A stretch of 64,000 nt of DNA. Origin: Bacillota bacterium. GTDB taxonomy: Bacteria > Bacillota > UBA4882 > UBA8346. A program made the translations under genes and the position numbers. The notes beneath the pieces are model-generated. The model saw only the letters and a program-made list of their open reading frames with translations, was not told where the DNA came from and made no database searches. Location of the stretch: positions 244,737 to 308,736 of the forward strand of contig JAEXDA010000049.1 of NCBI GenBank assembly GCA_023401925.1, in the 5' to 3' direction. Positions 25,134 to 33,560 of this stretch are shown piece after piece. Positions within the stretch are counted from its first letter, which is position 1. The number at the start of each line of letters is the position of its first letter.

Positions 25134-25337
25134 TCAAGTGATGACTTTTCCTTCTCTCTGGCGGATCCGCCCCCCAACCCGGGTATACGTTCTATGACTC
25201 ATTAGCCTGACAATTTCATTAGGCTTCCCAACCGGTTCCAGACCAACTTTTGGTGCCAAATCATCCAGCTGATAGGCGATTACCAGATCAATAACCCTCT
25301 GCGGTTGATTCAAATAAAGTACTTCCATGATCTTCAA
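25134..25337 (-). CDS. Small hypothetical protein, module 2
   Basis: GAAGGAGGGG lies about 9 nt upstream of a TTG at 25337 opening a 67-residue frame; the first in-frame ATG is 25328. The protein has helices (RVIDLVIAYQLDDLAPKVG) and a basic C-terminus (RTYTRVGGRIRQREGKVIT). No family is recognised. It lies between the Cys-rich small gene and the copy 2 activator, in the position occupied by the 52-residue gene in module 1. Confidence 0.5.
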   Translation of the reverse strand: MKIMEVLYLNQPQRVIDLVIAYQLDDLAPKVGLEPVGKPNEIVRLMSHRTYTRVGGRIRQREGKVIT

Positions 25338-25370
25338 TCATAATCCCCTCCTTCTTGATTAATCCCTCTC

Positions 25371-25571
25371 CTAGGTCTCCAAATAATTCTCGGCTTCCTC
25401 CGCTCGCGGAATCGCTCCTACGGCTTCTTTCAAACAATCGAACTCATTATGGATACAAAAGTGTTTGCCATTTCCCTTGAACAAGAGGGCCTCATCCCAG
25501 GATTCTATTTCTAAGCCACATCCGGCGCACACCGCAACCGGGTGATGCGCCTCATATACACTGAATATCAT
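25371..25571 (-). CDS. Small cysteine-rich, probable zinc-binding protein
   Basis: I start at the ATG at 25571, which follows GGAGGAGGCG; the longer frame to 25613 is possible but lies within the upstream gene. The 66-residue product has CAGCGLEIESWDEALLF, then HFCIHNEFDCLKEA, giving a CxxC pair and a C/H pair typical of a small zinc ribbon. Such proteins are common in phage control regions. It overlaps the XRE gene by 20 bp, suggesting coupling. Confidence 0.6.
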   Translation of the reverse strand: MIFSVYEAHHPVAVCAGCGLEIESWDEALLFKGNGKHFCIHNEFDCLKEAVGAIPRAEEAENYLET

Positions 25572-25839
25572 TTCCAATCGCCTCCTCCGGCTCTCTTTGT
25601 TGATTGCATTCATGCAATAAATTGAAAATCATAAAATAATCCTCAAACTTTCTAGTAGAATCAGCCTTTAATACAGCAGCGATAAAACCAACCCCTATTT
25701 TACTTTTTCCCTTGCGAATCCGGTAAATTTGGCTGGAGCTTATGCCGGTGATGACCGTTAAACCGGTTTTATTTGTATCCAGCCTCCTTTCCAATTCTTC
25801 CATCATTCCGGGACGCAGTATGATCTCAGGGTGTTTCAA
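25552..25839 (-). CDS. XRE-type helix-turn-helix regulator, Cro-like position (module 2)
   Basis: AAAGGAGGTGGGGTT precedes a TTG at 25839, giving about 95 residues; an ATG at 25869 is in frame but lies upstream of the strong site. The HTH spans about residues 10-60 (EELERRLDTNKTGLTVITGI, SSSQIYRIRKGKSKIG). It is divergent from the XRE gene at 25977 and is the first gene of the second leftward regulatory operon. A promoter with TTGAAA and TATACT (16-bp spacer) lies just upstream. Confidence 0.7.
   Translation of the reverse strand: MKHPEIILRPGMMEELERRLDTNKTGLTVITGISSSQIYRIRKGKSKIGVGFIAAVLKADSTRKFEDYFMIFNLLHECNQQREPEEAIGNDIQCI
25604..25617. promoter_or_regulatory. Operator-like dyad inside the module 2 XRE gene
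   Basis: TTGCATTCATGCAA is a perfect 6-bp-arm dyad with a 2-bp centre. A near-identical site (TTGCGTTCATGCAA, 25913-25926) overlaps the -35 box of the divergent repressor, so the pair may be bound by one regulator. Confidence 0.4.
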
Positions 25840-25873
25840 AACCCCACCTCCTTTGTTGATTGCTTGCAATCAT

Positions 25874-25901
25874 AGTATATCATATATAAAAAACATTTCA
25901 A
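25874..25901 (-). promoter_or_regulatory. Leftward promoter of the second regulatory operon
   Basis: On the minus strand TTGAAA (25896-25901) and TATACT (25874-25879) are 16 bp apart, a near-consensus SigA promoter for the XRE gene starting at 25839. Confidence 0.6.
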
Positions 25902-25912
25902 GTCAAAAATGT

Positions 25913-25941
25913 TTGCGTTCATGCAATAAATGTAGTATAAT
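25913..25941 (+). promoter_or_regulatory. Rightward repressor promoter with overlapping operator
   Basis: TTGCGT (25913-25918) and TATAAT (25936-25941) are separated by exactly 17 bp and lie 35 bp before the ATG at 25977. The -35 box is part of the dyad TTGCGTTCATGCAA, so regulator binding would block RNA polymerase. Confidence 0.65.
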
Positions 25942-25976
25942 TTGATTATCCAATAGTTAGGGAGTGTTTAATAAGA

Positions 25977-26420
25977 ATGGATGCAGTGGAATTTGGGAAA
26001 TATTTTGCAAAGTTACGGGAAAACGCCGGATATGAAACACAGGCTGCGCTAGGAAAAGCTGCTGGAGTGGAGAACTCTACAATTTCAAGAATTGAAACCG
26101 GGGATACCAAAAATCCAAATATCATAACCCTTCAAAAATTAGCTCCCCTTTTAGGTATTCCTATCGAAGAAATGATGGAAAACCTCGGTTATATCATGGT
26201 TCAAACTACAAAAAATTCATTAACCTCAGATAATGATGGGGAATTTATTGATTTTCACCTGAATTCAAATTTTAATGAGAGAGAACTCCAATTAATTTCT
26301 GATTTCCGTAGTCTTTCTCCCCTTTCTCAACAAACAGTCCTAAACTTGATAAACAGTTTAAAAGAAATCGATAAAACCCAAAAAACGCAATCATCGGGTA
26401 CAGAGACAGAAGCGGGTTAA
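25977..26420 (+). CDS. XRE-family repressor, CI-like position (module 2)
   Basis: The 147-residue protein has an HTH over about 6-62 (FGKYFAKLRENAGYETQAAL, VENSTISRIETGDTKNPNII), then a linker and a C-terminal helical stretch (NERELQLISDFRSLSPLSQQ). It matches the module 1 repressor in position, orientation and domain layout but is clearly diverged. No peptidase domain for RecA-stimulated cleavage is seen, so induction must use another signal. Confidence 0.85.
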   Translation: MDAVEFGKYFAKLRENAGYETQAALGKAAGVENSTISRIETGDTKNPNIITLQKLAPLLGIPIEEMMENLGYIMVQTTKNSLTSDNDGEFIDFHLNSNFNERELQLISDFRSLSPLSQQTVLNLINSLKEIDKTQKTQSSGTETEAG

Positions 26421-26439
26421 GAAGTTTCGGTTCCCAGAA

Positions 26440-26757
26440 CCCGGATGGATTACGATTTTAAAACAATATTTCGCCGATATATACGACGAAAACCGCACCT
26501 ATCGCCGCCTTCATAATCCTTGTCCGAAATAAGCCCAAACCAGAGCGACCAGCATACCGATAAAAGAAACTTAAGAATTAGTTGTAGAAAACAAAATCAC
26601 GGGAAAAGTCATCGCTCCTAAAACCACATAGGAATGTAATATAAATAGACTCAAAAAATCTCGATTTTATCTTATGTTTAAAAATTGCAATTGGAAAAAC
26701 TCCAGGCACACAAGTGACAATTGCCATTAAAGCCACAGCAACCAATAACTGAGTCAT
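26440..26757 (-). pseudogene. azlD: Decayed azlD-like branched-chain amino acid exporter subunit
   Basis: GAGGAGGATAAATA precedes an ATG at 26757 giving TQLLVAVALMAIVTCVPGVF and IAIFKHKIKSRFFESIYIT. The reading frame then shifts to VLGAMTFPVILFSTTNS, meets a stop, and continues as FIGMLVALVWAYFGQGL before another stop. The VLGAMTFPxILFS and ALxxAYFGxGL motifs are characteristic of AzlD. At least one frameshift and an internal stop disable it. Confidence 0.75.
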
Positions 26758-27040
26758 TATTTATCCTCCTCATTGGAGAAAAAGTCTGCTCCTATCCAAG
26801 AAGCAATAATAGTGGCTATGATGATACTCCAACCTGCCTGCTGATATTTTGTTCAAATAAGGCGTCCGCTTAAGAATGGAACTCATAACCACCGCAGTAA
26901 TCACAACGGCCAAAGAAGCTCTGGATTTTTTGAAGTCGGGTTAATCAACGCGATATTGCATATAAAGCGATCCTTATTGAACTTTGCAAGTTCCACCGGT
27001 CAAGAATAACCACGGTATGGTTGCTAAAAAAACTTTACCA
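26758..27040 (-). pseudogene. azlC: Decayed azlC-like C-terminal remnant
   Basis: Directly upstream of the azlD remnant, minus-strand translation ends in GWSIIIATIIASWIGADFFS followed by stops, as at the C-terminus of AzlC permeases. The part before it shows stops and frame changes. AzlC and AzlD normally form a pair, so the two remnants are a decayed operon. Confidence 0.6.
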
Positions 27041-27103
27041 GCTTAACATCTAACGATTGTGTCGTTGTCTAAAAGCGTTGCCATGATTCCTTAATATTAA
27101 AGG

Positions 27104-28792
27104 TCAAATTTTAAAAGCAGTTGTCGATTGCTTTAGCTTTTCCGCCAAATCAGCCAAATTTTCCGCCAAAGATGCTACTTCTTCCGCCCCGGCGCTCTGT
27201 TCCTCAACTGAAGCCGCGACCTCTTCGGTACTGGCCATTCCTTCTTCACTAATGGCCGACAACTGAGTTACGGCTCCAATCATAGCTTCATTCCGCTCAG
27301 CCATTTGCTTTGCCGATTCGGCCACTTCATTAATCTTTCTTACGACTTCACCCAGTTCTTTAAATATTGACTGGAAAGTACCTGTAGCTTGGGTCGTGAG
27401 CGTGCTGCTCTCTTGCGCTTGCCCAATCCCCTGTTTGATAACATCGGTTGCATTTTCACTGCGCCCGATCATCTGATCAATCAGGTTACTGATTCTTTGA
27501 GAAGCCTGTTTCGATTGTTCTGCCAATTTTCCGGTTTCCGTCGCAACCACACTAAATCCTTTACCGTGCTCTCCTGCACGGGCTGCCTCAATTGCCGCAT
27601 TCAAAGCCAGTAATGAAGTTTGTTCGGAAACATTCCCAATTAAAGAGGCTACCTCGTTGATTTCGGCCGAAGTTTGATTCATTTCACCGATAACGGAATG
27701 AATCTTTTGAGTGGTTTCATAGAGACCATTCATTCCCGTGACTACATCCCCCGTTAATTTTTGGCCGATTTTAGCCGAATCGGCGATCTTTTGTGACATC
27801 AAGGCCATATTTGTCGTATCATCCGAAACGGTTCGAACTAAACTCCCGAGTTCATTAATGGTATTCGCGGTTTGCTCAACCTGCTTGGTTTGTTCGGATG
27901 AAGCTTTCGTTAACTCCTCAATCACAATAGCCACTTCTCCAGCTGCCTTTCCCGAATTGACAGAGGCATCTCGCAACTCATTACTGGCCAATGCGAGCAT
28001 TTGAGTATGCTCATTAATTCCCCTCACCAACCCACGTAAACTCTCTACTGCTTGGTTAAAATCCAATACCACCTTATTTATCTCTTGACATCCTTTGGAT
28101 TTTAAAGTCTGAGTCAAATCTCCCGTTGCCAGTGCGTTGACTTTTACAGTCATCTCTTTCAAGGGGCCGGAAATCATTGCTGCGACAATTAACCCAATAG
28201 AAATGGAAAAAAATAAGCTTACAATTAAAATAATAATACTGATAATTTGCGAGTCCTCAAAAAACCTATTACTATTACTCATGGTCTGAATTGCATTTTC
28301 CACCATTTTATAACGAAGCGAGTTTAAACCCATGGAAATCAGAGATAAAGATTGATTAAATTCATCATAATTTTCCTTGGAAGCTGTTTTGCCTGAAAAA
28401 CCTTTTACTACTTCGTATGCACTTTTTATATTCTCGGCTTCCGTCGAATAATTGTTGAGCACCGTTTCAACATTTACCGCATTAATAATTAGCATTCGAT
28501 TATACTGTAGACTATCGGTATACTGTCTCCGGATTTGGCTTAAATCTTCACTTGCGGCAGCAATTTCCTGTAATCCCGAGAAACTAGTCTGAAATACCTG
28601 GCGTGTTACATCCCGCACTTGAATATTGAGTTTTAAACCCAGATACCCTTCTAATACCAGAAAAAAAACCATTACCGAAATAATGAGTATGATTTGATGA
28701 AAAACCTTCAACTTTGATAAAAAAGTTTGCAGTGGTGTGACCACACTTTTTAAAAAGTTAGTCATAGGTTGGATAGTTGCTTTAAGATTCAC
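27104..28792 (-). CDS. Methyl-accepting chemotaxis protein
   Basis: The 562-residue chemoreceptor has an N-terminal transmembrane helix (about 33-52), an extracytoplasmic helical sensor domain of about 130 residues, a second membrane helix (about 181-207), a HAMP domain (to ~265) and a signalling domain. The hairpin tip has NVSEQTSLLALNAAIEAARA and GEHGKGFSVVATE, the highly conserved CheA/CheW contact. The sensor domain is a four-helix-bundle-like 4HB/TarH type; its ligand cannot be read from sequence. It is monocistronic and no other chemotaxis genes are nearby. Confidence 0.95.
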   Translation of the reverse strand: MNLKATIQPMTNFLKSVVTPLQTFLSKLKVFHQIILIISVMVFFLVLEGYLGLKLNIQVRDVTRQVFQTSFSGLQEIAAASEDLSQIRRQYTDSLQYNRMLIINAVNVETVLNNYSTEAENIKSAYEVVKGFSGKTASKENYDEFNQSLSLISMGLNSLRYKMVENAIQTMSNSNRFFEDSQIISIIILIVSLFFSISIGLIVAAMISGPLKEMTVKVNALATGDLTQTLKSKGCQEINKVVLDFNQAVESLRGLVRGINEHTQMLALASNELRDASVNSGKAAGEVAIVIEELTKASSEQTKQVEQTANTINELGSLVRTVSDDTTNMALMSQKIADSAKIGQKLTGDVVTGMNGLYETTQKIHSVIGEMNQTSAEINEVASLIGNVSEQTSLLALNAAIEAARAGEHGKGFSVVATETGKLAEQSKQASQRISNLIDQMIGRSENATDVIKQGIGQAQESSTLTTQATGTFQSIFKELGEVVRKINEVAESAKQMAERNEAMIGAVTQLSAISEEGMASTEEVAASVEEQSAGAEEVASLAENLADLAEKLKQSTTAFKI

Positions 28793-29224
28793 TTTGGAGA
28801 CTCCTTGAATTTTTAATCATTTTTCACGATTAACGCACAAAGAACTATTACAATCTCTTTTCTTTCTTACTTAATCGGACTTTTTTATAAAAAAATTAGA
28901 GATAAAAACAAATTAAATATAAAAATCAAACAAACAAGCACCCGATTAGCGCATCTAAAATATTGACCAGTACCTTCGTTTTCAGGTTTTACAAAATCCT
29001 GTCATTTATTTCTATGGAGTTTTGCAATGCATTTCTTTGAACACTACCTCAAACGATTTTTTCAGTTCAATACATTTATTATCCTGCATATATTCTTAAG
29101 CAGGAATTCTAAATCTCCATCCAGAATAATCCATTTGGTTATAAAAAGACATGATGGATTCGTTTATCAATTGAGTCTATATACTTACCGTAAAGGAAGT
29201 AAAAAAAAAGAAAGGAGCCACGCC
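28793..29224. other. 430-bp intergenic region
   Basis: AT-rich spacer between the divergent chemoreceptor and the 27-residue gene. It should hold the promoters of both. I see no gene, repeat or convincing structure in it. Confidence 0.5.
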
Positions 29225-29308
29225 ATGGGAGATAAAGGCGGAAAAAAAGATAAAGAAAAACTGTTGAAACAAAAGCAAGCCGCATCTCAGAAAAAGAGCG
29301 CAAAGTAA
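29225..29308 (+). CDS. 27-residue lysine-rich small protein
   Basis: AAAGGAG stands 6 nt upstream of an ATG (29225) opening MGDKGGKKDKEKLLKQKQAA and seven further residues, 37% lysine. An in-frame extension to 29027 exists but the strong site marks this start. Similar MGDKG-x-KK-type lysine-rich miniproteins occur widely in bacteria without assigned function. A strong terminator follows 50 bp downstream, supporting a real small transcription unit. Confidence 0.7.
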   Translation: MGDKGGKKDKEKLLKQKQAASQKKSAK

Positions 29309-29358
29309 TTAAGACCAATATACGATGATACATCGGAAAAAACAACAAGAATTCAGAA

Positions 29359-29386
29359 AAAGGCCGTAGCTTAGACGGCCTTTTTT
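29359..29386. terminator. Bidirectional intrinsic terminator
   Basis: AAAGGCCGT, loop AGCTTAG, ACGGCCTTT followed by further T. It ends the rightward small gene and also overlaps the 3' end of the leftward 84-residue frame. Confidence 0.85.
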
Positions 29387-29625
29387 ATCTGAAAATATTT
29401 TAGAGCTTCAACCCAGCTGGTGGCGATCGCCAGGATATTGGCATTTCGAAAGGGAACATAGCTATTAGGAATTCCCTTCCGGTTGAAATCCGCTTTTAAA
29501 ATCGTCAAGCTAGAACCACCGATTTGAGTAAAGTATCTAACATTCAAGTACTGTTGAGCCCCATAAAACTGAGCTATATCATTGGATGATGCCGATTGAT
29601 CTTTGTATACAACTTGACTTTTCAT
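29371..29625 (-). CDS. Hypothetical 84-residue protein
   Basis: The frame from ATG 29625 gives a protein-like sequence (YKDQSASSNDIAQFYGAQQY, then TQIGGSSLTILKADFNRKGI and WVEALKYFQIKKAV). Its stop lies inside the terminator hairpin, which is common for real genes. The ribosome binding site is weak and I do not recognise a family. It is divergent from the aspartokinase gene. Confidence 0.45.
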   Translation of the reverse strand: MKSQVVYKDQSASSNDIAQFYGAQQYLNVRYFTQIGGSSLTILKADFNRKGIPNSYVPFRNANILAIATSWVEALKYFQIKKAV

Positions 29626-29699
29626 TGGACGGGTTTTATCATGAATAATAAGTCATTTTTGCGGGCTTATATTTCATTTTTTCAGGAGCGTATTATAGA

Positions 29700-31016
29700 A
29701 TGGGGATTAAAGTCGTTAAATTTGGGGGTTCATCTCTGGCGGATGCCGGCCAGTTTCGGAAAGTTCAAGCAATCATTCAGGCGGATCCCGAGCGTTGTTA
29801 TGTGGTCCCGTCGGCTCCAGGAAAACGCTATGCCGCGGATCAAAAGATAACCGATCTGCTTTACCTGTGCCATGCTCATGCGGAACAAGGAATTCCCTTT
29901 GAGGAAGTCTTTCAATTGATCTGTAACCGTTACTTGGAGATCATCGAAAAACTCGAATGTAAACTTGATCTTCATCCCCACATGGAGGTTATCAAACAGA
30001 AAATTACATCCGGAGCTACTGCCGATTATGCGGCCAGCCGTGGCGAATATTTAAACGGATTGATCATGGCCGAATTATTGGGATGGAATTTTGTCGATCC
30101 GGCCGAGGTTATCTTTTTTGACAAAAAAGGTTTGTTTGATCCCAACCAAACCCAGGAAGCAATCAGCGCCCGCCTTGCCAAACATGAACATGCCGTAATT
30201 CCCGGTTTCTTTGGCTCTTTACCGGATGGGGAGATTAAAACTTTCTCTCGGGGCGGTTCTGATATCACCGGTGCGATTGTTGCCCGAGGGGTAGAGGCGG
30301 ACCTGTACGAAAATTGGACGGATGTTTCCGGTTTTCTGATGGCTGATCCGCGAATTGTCAAGAATCCTAAGAGTATCGAACAGATCACTTACCGGGAGCT
30401 TCGCGAATTAGCCTATATGGGCGCCAGTGTCCTTCATGAAGAAACGATTTTCCCGGTCAGGGAGGCCGGGATTCCCGTGAATATCAAAAATACCAATGCA
30501 CCGGATGAACCGGGAACGCTGATCATCACCGACAAAGAGGCCCGGCATCGAATGGGAAACATCACCGGGATCGCCGGAAAGAAGGACTTTACAGTTCTGA
30601 CTATCGAAAAAGCTTTAATGAATATGGAGTTGGGCTTTGGGCGAAAAGTCCTTTCCATTCTGGAAAGTAATGGGATTTCTTTTGAACATATGCCCTCCGG
30701 CATCGACACCATCTCCCTGGTAATTGCCGATACCCAGCTTGATCATAAGCTAGATAAGGTAATCAATGAAATTAAACGGGAATGTAATCCTGATACAGTG
30801 GAGGTCTCTCCGAACATGGCACTGATTGCCACAGTCGGTTTGGGGATGGCCTATACGCCGGGTGTTGCGGCAAAACTCTTTGCAGCTCTTTCGAAGGCCA
30901 ATATTAATATCAGAATGATCGACCAAGGCTCCAGTGAAATTAATATCATCATCGGTGTGGAGAATTTGGATTTTGAAAAGGCAGTCTGCGCCATATATGA
31001 AGGTTTTGTTGAATAA
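29700..31016 (+). CDS. lysC: Aspartokinase
   Basis: The 438-residue enzyme phosphorylates aspartate, the first step to lysine, threonine and methionine. Seen: N-terminal kinase motif VVKFGGSSLAD, PSAPGKR, then TFSRGGSDITGA, NWTDVSGFLMADPR and MGASVLHEETIFPVREAGIP, followed by two C-terminal ACT domains from about residue 300 (FTVLTIEKALMN; ATVGLGMAYTPGVAAKLFAA) that normally bind lysine or threonine for feedback control. It is monocistronic, with no leader riboswitch that I can see. A decayed paralogue with the same 3' flank lies at 45540-46389. Confidence 0.95.
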   Translation: MGIKVVKFGGSSLADAGQFRKVQAIIQADPERCYVVPSAPGKRYAADQKITDLLYLCHAHAEQGIPFEEVFQLICNRYLEIIEKLECKLDLHPHMEVIKQKITSGATADYAASRGEYLNGLIMAELLGWNFVDPAEVIFFDKKGLFDPNQTQEAISARLAKHEHAVIPGFFGSLPDGEIKTFSRGGSDITGAIVARGVEADLYENWTDVSGFLMADPRIVKNPKSIEQITYRELRELAYMGASVLHEETIFPVREAGIPVNIKNTNAPDEPGTLIITDKEARHRMGNITGIAGKKDFTVLTIEKALMNMELGFGRKVLSILESNGISFEHMPSGIDTISLVIADTQLDHKLDKVINEIKRECNPDTVEVSPNMALIATVGLGMAYTPGVAAKLFAALSKANINIRMIDQGSSEINIIIGVENLDFEKAVCAIYEGFVE

Positions 31017-31320
31017 AGTGCCATAAATACTGAATTTTTCTCAAAAACAACTTTTGAGAGTAAGAGGATCCAGCGCTTTATTTATATCCATGGGGTTCTT
31101 TTATTCTTTTACAGTCTTTCTCCTTTTACCTTCTCTCAGAAAGAAAAGAAACAATCTTTACTGCCCATAAAAATAGACAATATATCAAGGTTTCGTTTTC
31201 ATACGATACTCAATATATTGTCTATTTGCTAACAACTTGTTTCTTCGCTTTATTCACGGCAATGAGATTTCTGGAGATCATCATCGTTGATTTCGATTTC
31301 TAAAATCCGCTTATGGAGAA
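31017..31320. other. Intergenic region between aspartokinase and the PTS operon end
   Basis: A convergent gap. It holds a weak dyad (CTCAAAA / TTTTGAG) shortly after the aspartokinase stop and the long inverted repeat at 31172-31228. No gene is seen. Confidence 0.5.
31172..31228 (-). terminator. 15-bp perfect inverted repeat, probable operon terminator
   Basis: Arms AAATAGACAATATAT (31172-31186) and ATATATTGTCTATTT (31214-31228) enclose a 27-nt loop with its own small dyad. On the minus strand the hairpin is followed by T residues, so it can end the leftward PTS operon. The arms are AT-rich and unusually long for a terminator. Confidence 0.55.
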
Positions 31321-32493
31321 TCAGGCTGTATGCCCTTCTTCTCCATAATAGACTTCGAGCAGCAATTCCTTCATTTCTTCTTTTGTCGGTTTGATCGGAG
31401 TAAAAGGAGTGCATACATCGGACATGGCTTTTTCCACCAATGCGTCGGCCTTTCCCAAGACATCCTGTTCATCGATTGAAAGATCCTTCATACACGGAGG
31501 TATATTAATACGTTTGCGCAACGCCAATACGCCATCCAACAATGACTTTTCACCGACAAAAGCAGCCAACTGATCATATCGGGCTTGGGTGCGACTATCC
31601 CGCGAGTTAAATTGCAAGCCATATGGCAACACAATAGCATTAGCCAGCCCGTGTGGCACGCCGTATTCCGCTCCAAACGTATGGGCTATGCTATGTACAA
31701 TCCCTAATGCACAGTTCGAAAAGGCAATACCAGCCATACAAGAGGCCTCCAGCATTTTACCCCGGGATTCCAGATTCTGTCTATCTTCGTAACAAATCGG
31801 TAAATTTTTGTATCCATAGATAAATGCGGATATCGCCATTCCGTCAGAGAATGGATTTGCCAACGGTGTGACAAAGGATTCTATCGCATGGGTCAGTGCA
31901 TCCATGCCTGAAGCTGCCGTCAGGCTTTTAGGCATCGTCATGGAAAACACCGGGTCAAGAATAGCCACATCCGGTACCATCCGTCCCTTCAGACAGCGGA
32001 TCGAAAATTTCTTTTTCTTGATGGTATCTTTAATAAGCGCAGCCCGCGTTGCCTCGCTGCCAGTGCCAGCCGAGGTCGGAATGCAAGCCACCCGGGCTTT
32101 CACCTTTAAATTTTTGATCTCGTTTGGAGGCATTACATCTTCCAACGTTTTATACTCAGGATTTTCGTAAAAAACCCACATAGCTTTCGCCGCGTCCATG
32201 GCCGATCCACCGCCAAAGCCAATGACCCAGTCCGGTTGGAATGCCATCATATCCGCTGTGCCGCGTTTTATGCTTTCAAAGCTGGGCTCCGGCTCCACAT
32301 CAGTGTAGTCTTTCCAAACAAATCCAGCACTTTCCAGCATATCTGTAACTATCTTGAGCTGTCCCAATTCCTTCTGGATGTCACCGCTCATTACGATATA
32401 TGCGCGTTTACGGGTGGCAGGCAGATCCTTTAAACACTGGATTGCGTTCTCTCCGCAATACATATGTTCACAACCAAGTTTGATCGAATACAT
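31321..32493 (-). CDS. Iron-containing alcohol dehydrogenase
   Basis: I start at the ATG 32493 (MYSIKLG) because GGAGG precedes it; the frame's TTG at 32514 overlaps that site. The ~390-residue protein shows the group III ADH nucleotide motif GFGGGSAMDAAKAM, then PTSAGTGSEATRAALI, and metal ligands in GMDALTHAIESF and GIVHSIAHTFGAEYGVPHGL. It likely reduces an aldehyde made by the neighbouring aldolase (for example lactaldehyde or glycolaldehyde) with NADH. It is the last gene of the operon. Confidence 0.92.
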   Translation of the reverse strand: MYSIKLGCEHMYCGENAIQCLKDLPATRKRAYIVMSGDIQKELGQLKIVTDMLESAGFVWKDYTDVEPEPSFESIKRGTADMMAFQPDWVIGFGGGSAMDAAKAMWVFYENPEYKTLEDVMPPNEIKNLKVKARVACIPTSAGTGSEATRAALIKDTIKKKKFSIRCLKGRMVPDVAILDPVFSMTMPKSLTAASGMDALTHAIESFVTPLANPFSDGMAISAFIYGYKNLPICYEDRQNLESRGKMLEASCMAGIAFSNCALGIVHSIAHTFGAEYGVPHGLANAIVLPYGLQFNSRDSRTQARYDQLAAFVGEKSLLDGVLALRKRINIPPCMKDLSIDEQDVLGKADALVEKAMSDVCTPFTPIKPTKEEMKELLLEVYYGEEGHTA

Positions 32494-32510
32494 CTTTTTT
32501 CCACCCTCCT

Positions 32511-33539
32511 TCAATCATCGTATACTATACAATTTTTGATCACTACGCCGGATGCATGTTCGCGGATAGCTTTTTCCAAATCGGTGAGATAATACTCGTT
32601 TTGGATGAAATCATCGTTTGATATAACGCCCATTTTTAATAATTCCAGGGCCGCCAGAACATGGCGAGGCGTAGTGTGAAACACGCCTTTGATGGTAATC
32701 TGTGAATAATGCAACCATGTGGCGTCTACCTCAAGCATACTTCCTGATTTTACCCCACCAAAAAGTAACACAAATCCACCCTTTCGCGCCATTTGCACAC
32801 TGGTTCTCCATACATCGATGATACCGGTTGCTTCGATAACGATATCAGCACCACGTTCCTCGTCGGTCAAAGCGCGTACAGCCTCGATGCTGTTTTCTAC
32901 TTCAGTCAAATTACAAGTTTTCCAGACGCCGAGTTTATCCGCAAGGGCCAAGCGGTTCTTCATTTTATCGGTTACAATAACCCGGGCGCCTTTTATCACT
33001 GCCAACCGGGCGAACATTAAACCAATGGGGCCAGCGCCATTGATGATAACAGTGTCGCCCAAACGAATAGGGCAATTTTCGATACCATAAACCGCGCAGG
33101 AAAAAGGCTCCATCAGGGAGGCTGTTTTATGAGAAATTGACTCATCCAATACAAACATATTTTGCTTCACAATAGACTCCGGGACCTTGACGTATTCAGC
33201 ATAGCTGCCCCGGTTAAACGTCATATCAGAGCATATAGAATGAAGACCTTTTTTACAGAAATAACATTGATTGCAAGGGGCGGTATTATGAACCGCAACC
33301 CGGTCCCCTTCATGAAACCCTTTTACTTCCTTGCCCACTGCGGCTATAACGCCCGAAAACTCATGTCCGTAAGGATGCGGCGGTTTTAAAAGGGGATAAC
33401 CGCGTTTGAAATTCTTCACGTCCGTGCCGCAGGTCGTGGAAACCTTATTCTTTATCAGCACTTCACCCGGGCCAATCTCCGGAATCGTTGCTTCTACAAT
33501 GCGAATATCTTCCACACCATATAACATTGCACTCAGCAT
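32511..33539 (-). CDS. Zinc-dependent sorbitol/threonine dehydrogenase-like enzyme
   Basis: The 342-residue medium-chain dehydrogenase has catalytic zinc residues in CGTDVKNFKRG and PYGHEFSGV, the four structural-zinc cysteines in CNQCYFCKKGLHSIC, and a Rossmann motif VIINGAGPIGLMFARLAV. It belongs with sorbitol, arabitol-phosphate and threonine dehydrogenases. In this operon it would oxidise the polyol phosphate delivered by the PTS to a ketose phosphate. AGGAGATAAAAA precedes the ATG. It lies 21 bp after the aldolase gene. Confidence 0.92.
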   Translation of the reverse strand: MLSAMLYGVEDIRIVEATIPEIGPGEVLIKNKVSTTCGTDVKNFKRGYPLLKPPHPYGHEFSGVIAAVGKEVKGFHEGDRVAVHNTAPCNQCYFCKKGLHSICSDMTFNRGSYAEYVKVPESIVKQNMFVLDESISHKTASLMEPFSCAVYGIENCPIRLGDTVIINGAGPIGLMFARLAVIKGARVIVTDKMKNRLALADKLGVWKTCNLTEVENSIEAVRALTDEERGADIVIEATGIIDVWRTSVQMARKGGFVLLFGGVKSGSMLEVDATWLHYSQITIKGVFHTTPRHVLAALELLKMGVISNDDFIQNEYYLTDLEKAIREHASGVVIKNCIVYDD

Positions 33540-33560
33540 TTTTTATCTCCTGTTATTAGA

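Noticed and set aside
29027..29224. 93-residue version of the lysine-rich protein
   Set aside because: The upstream part is AT-rich and unlike protein, while a strong ribosome binding site lies directly before the internal ATG at 29225.
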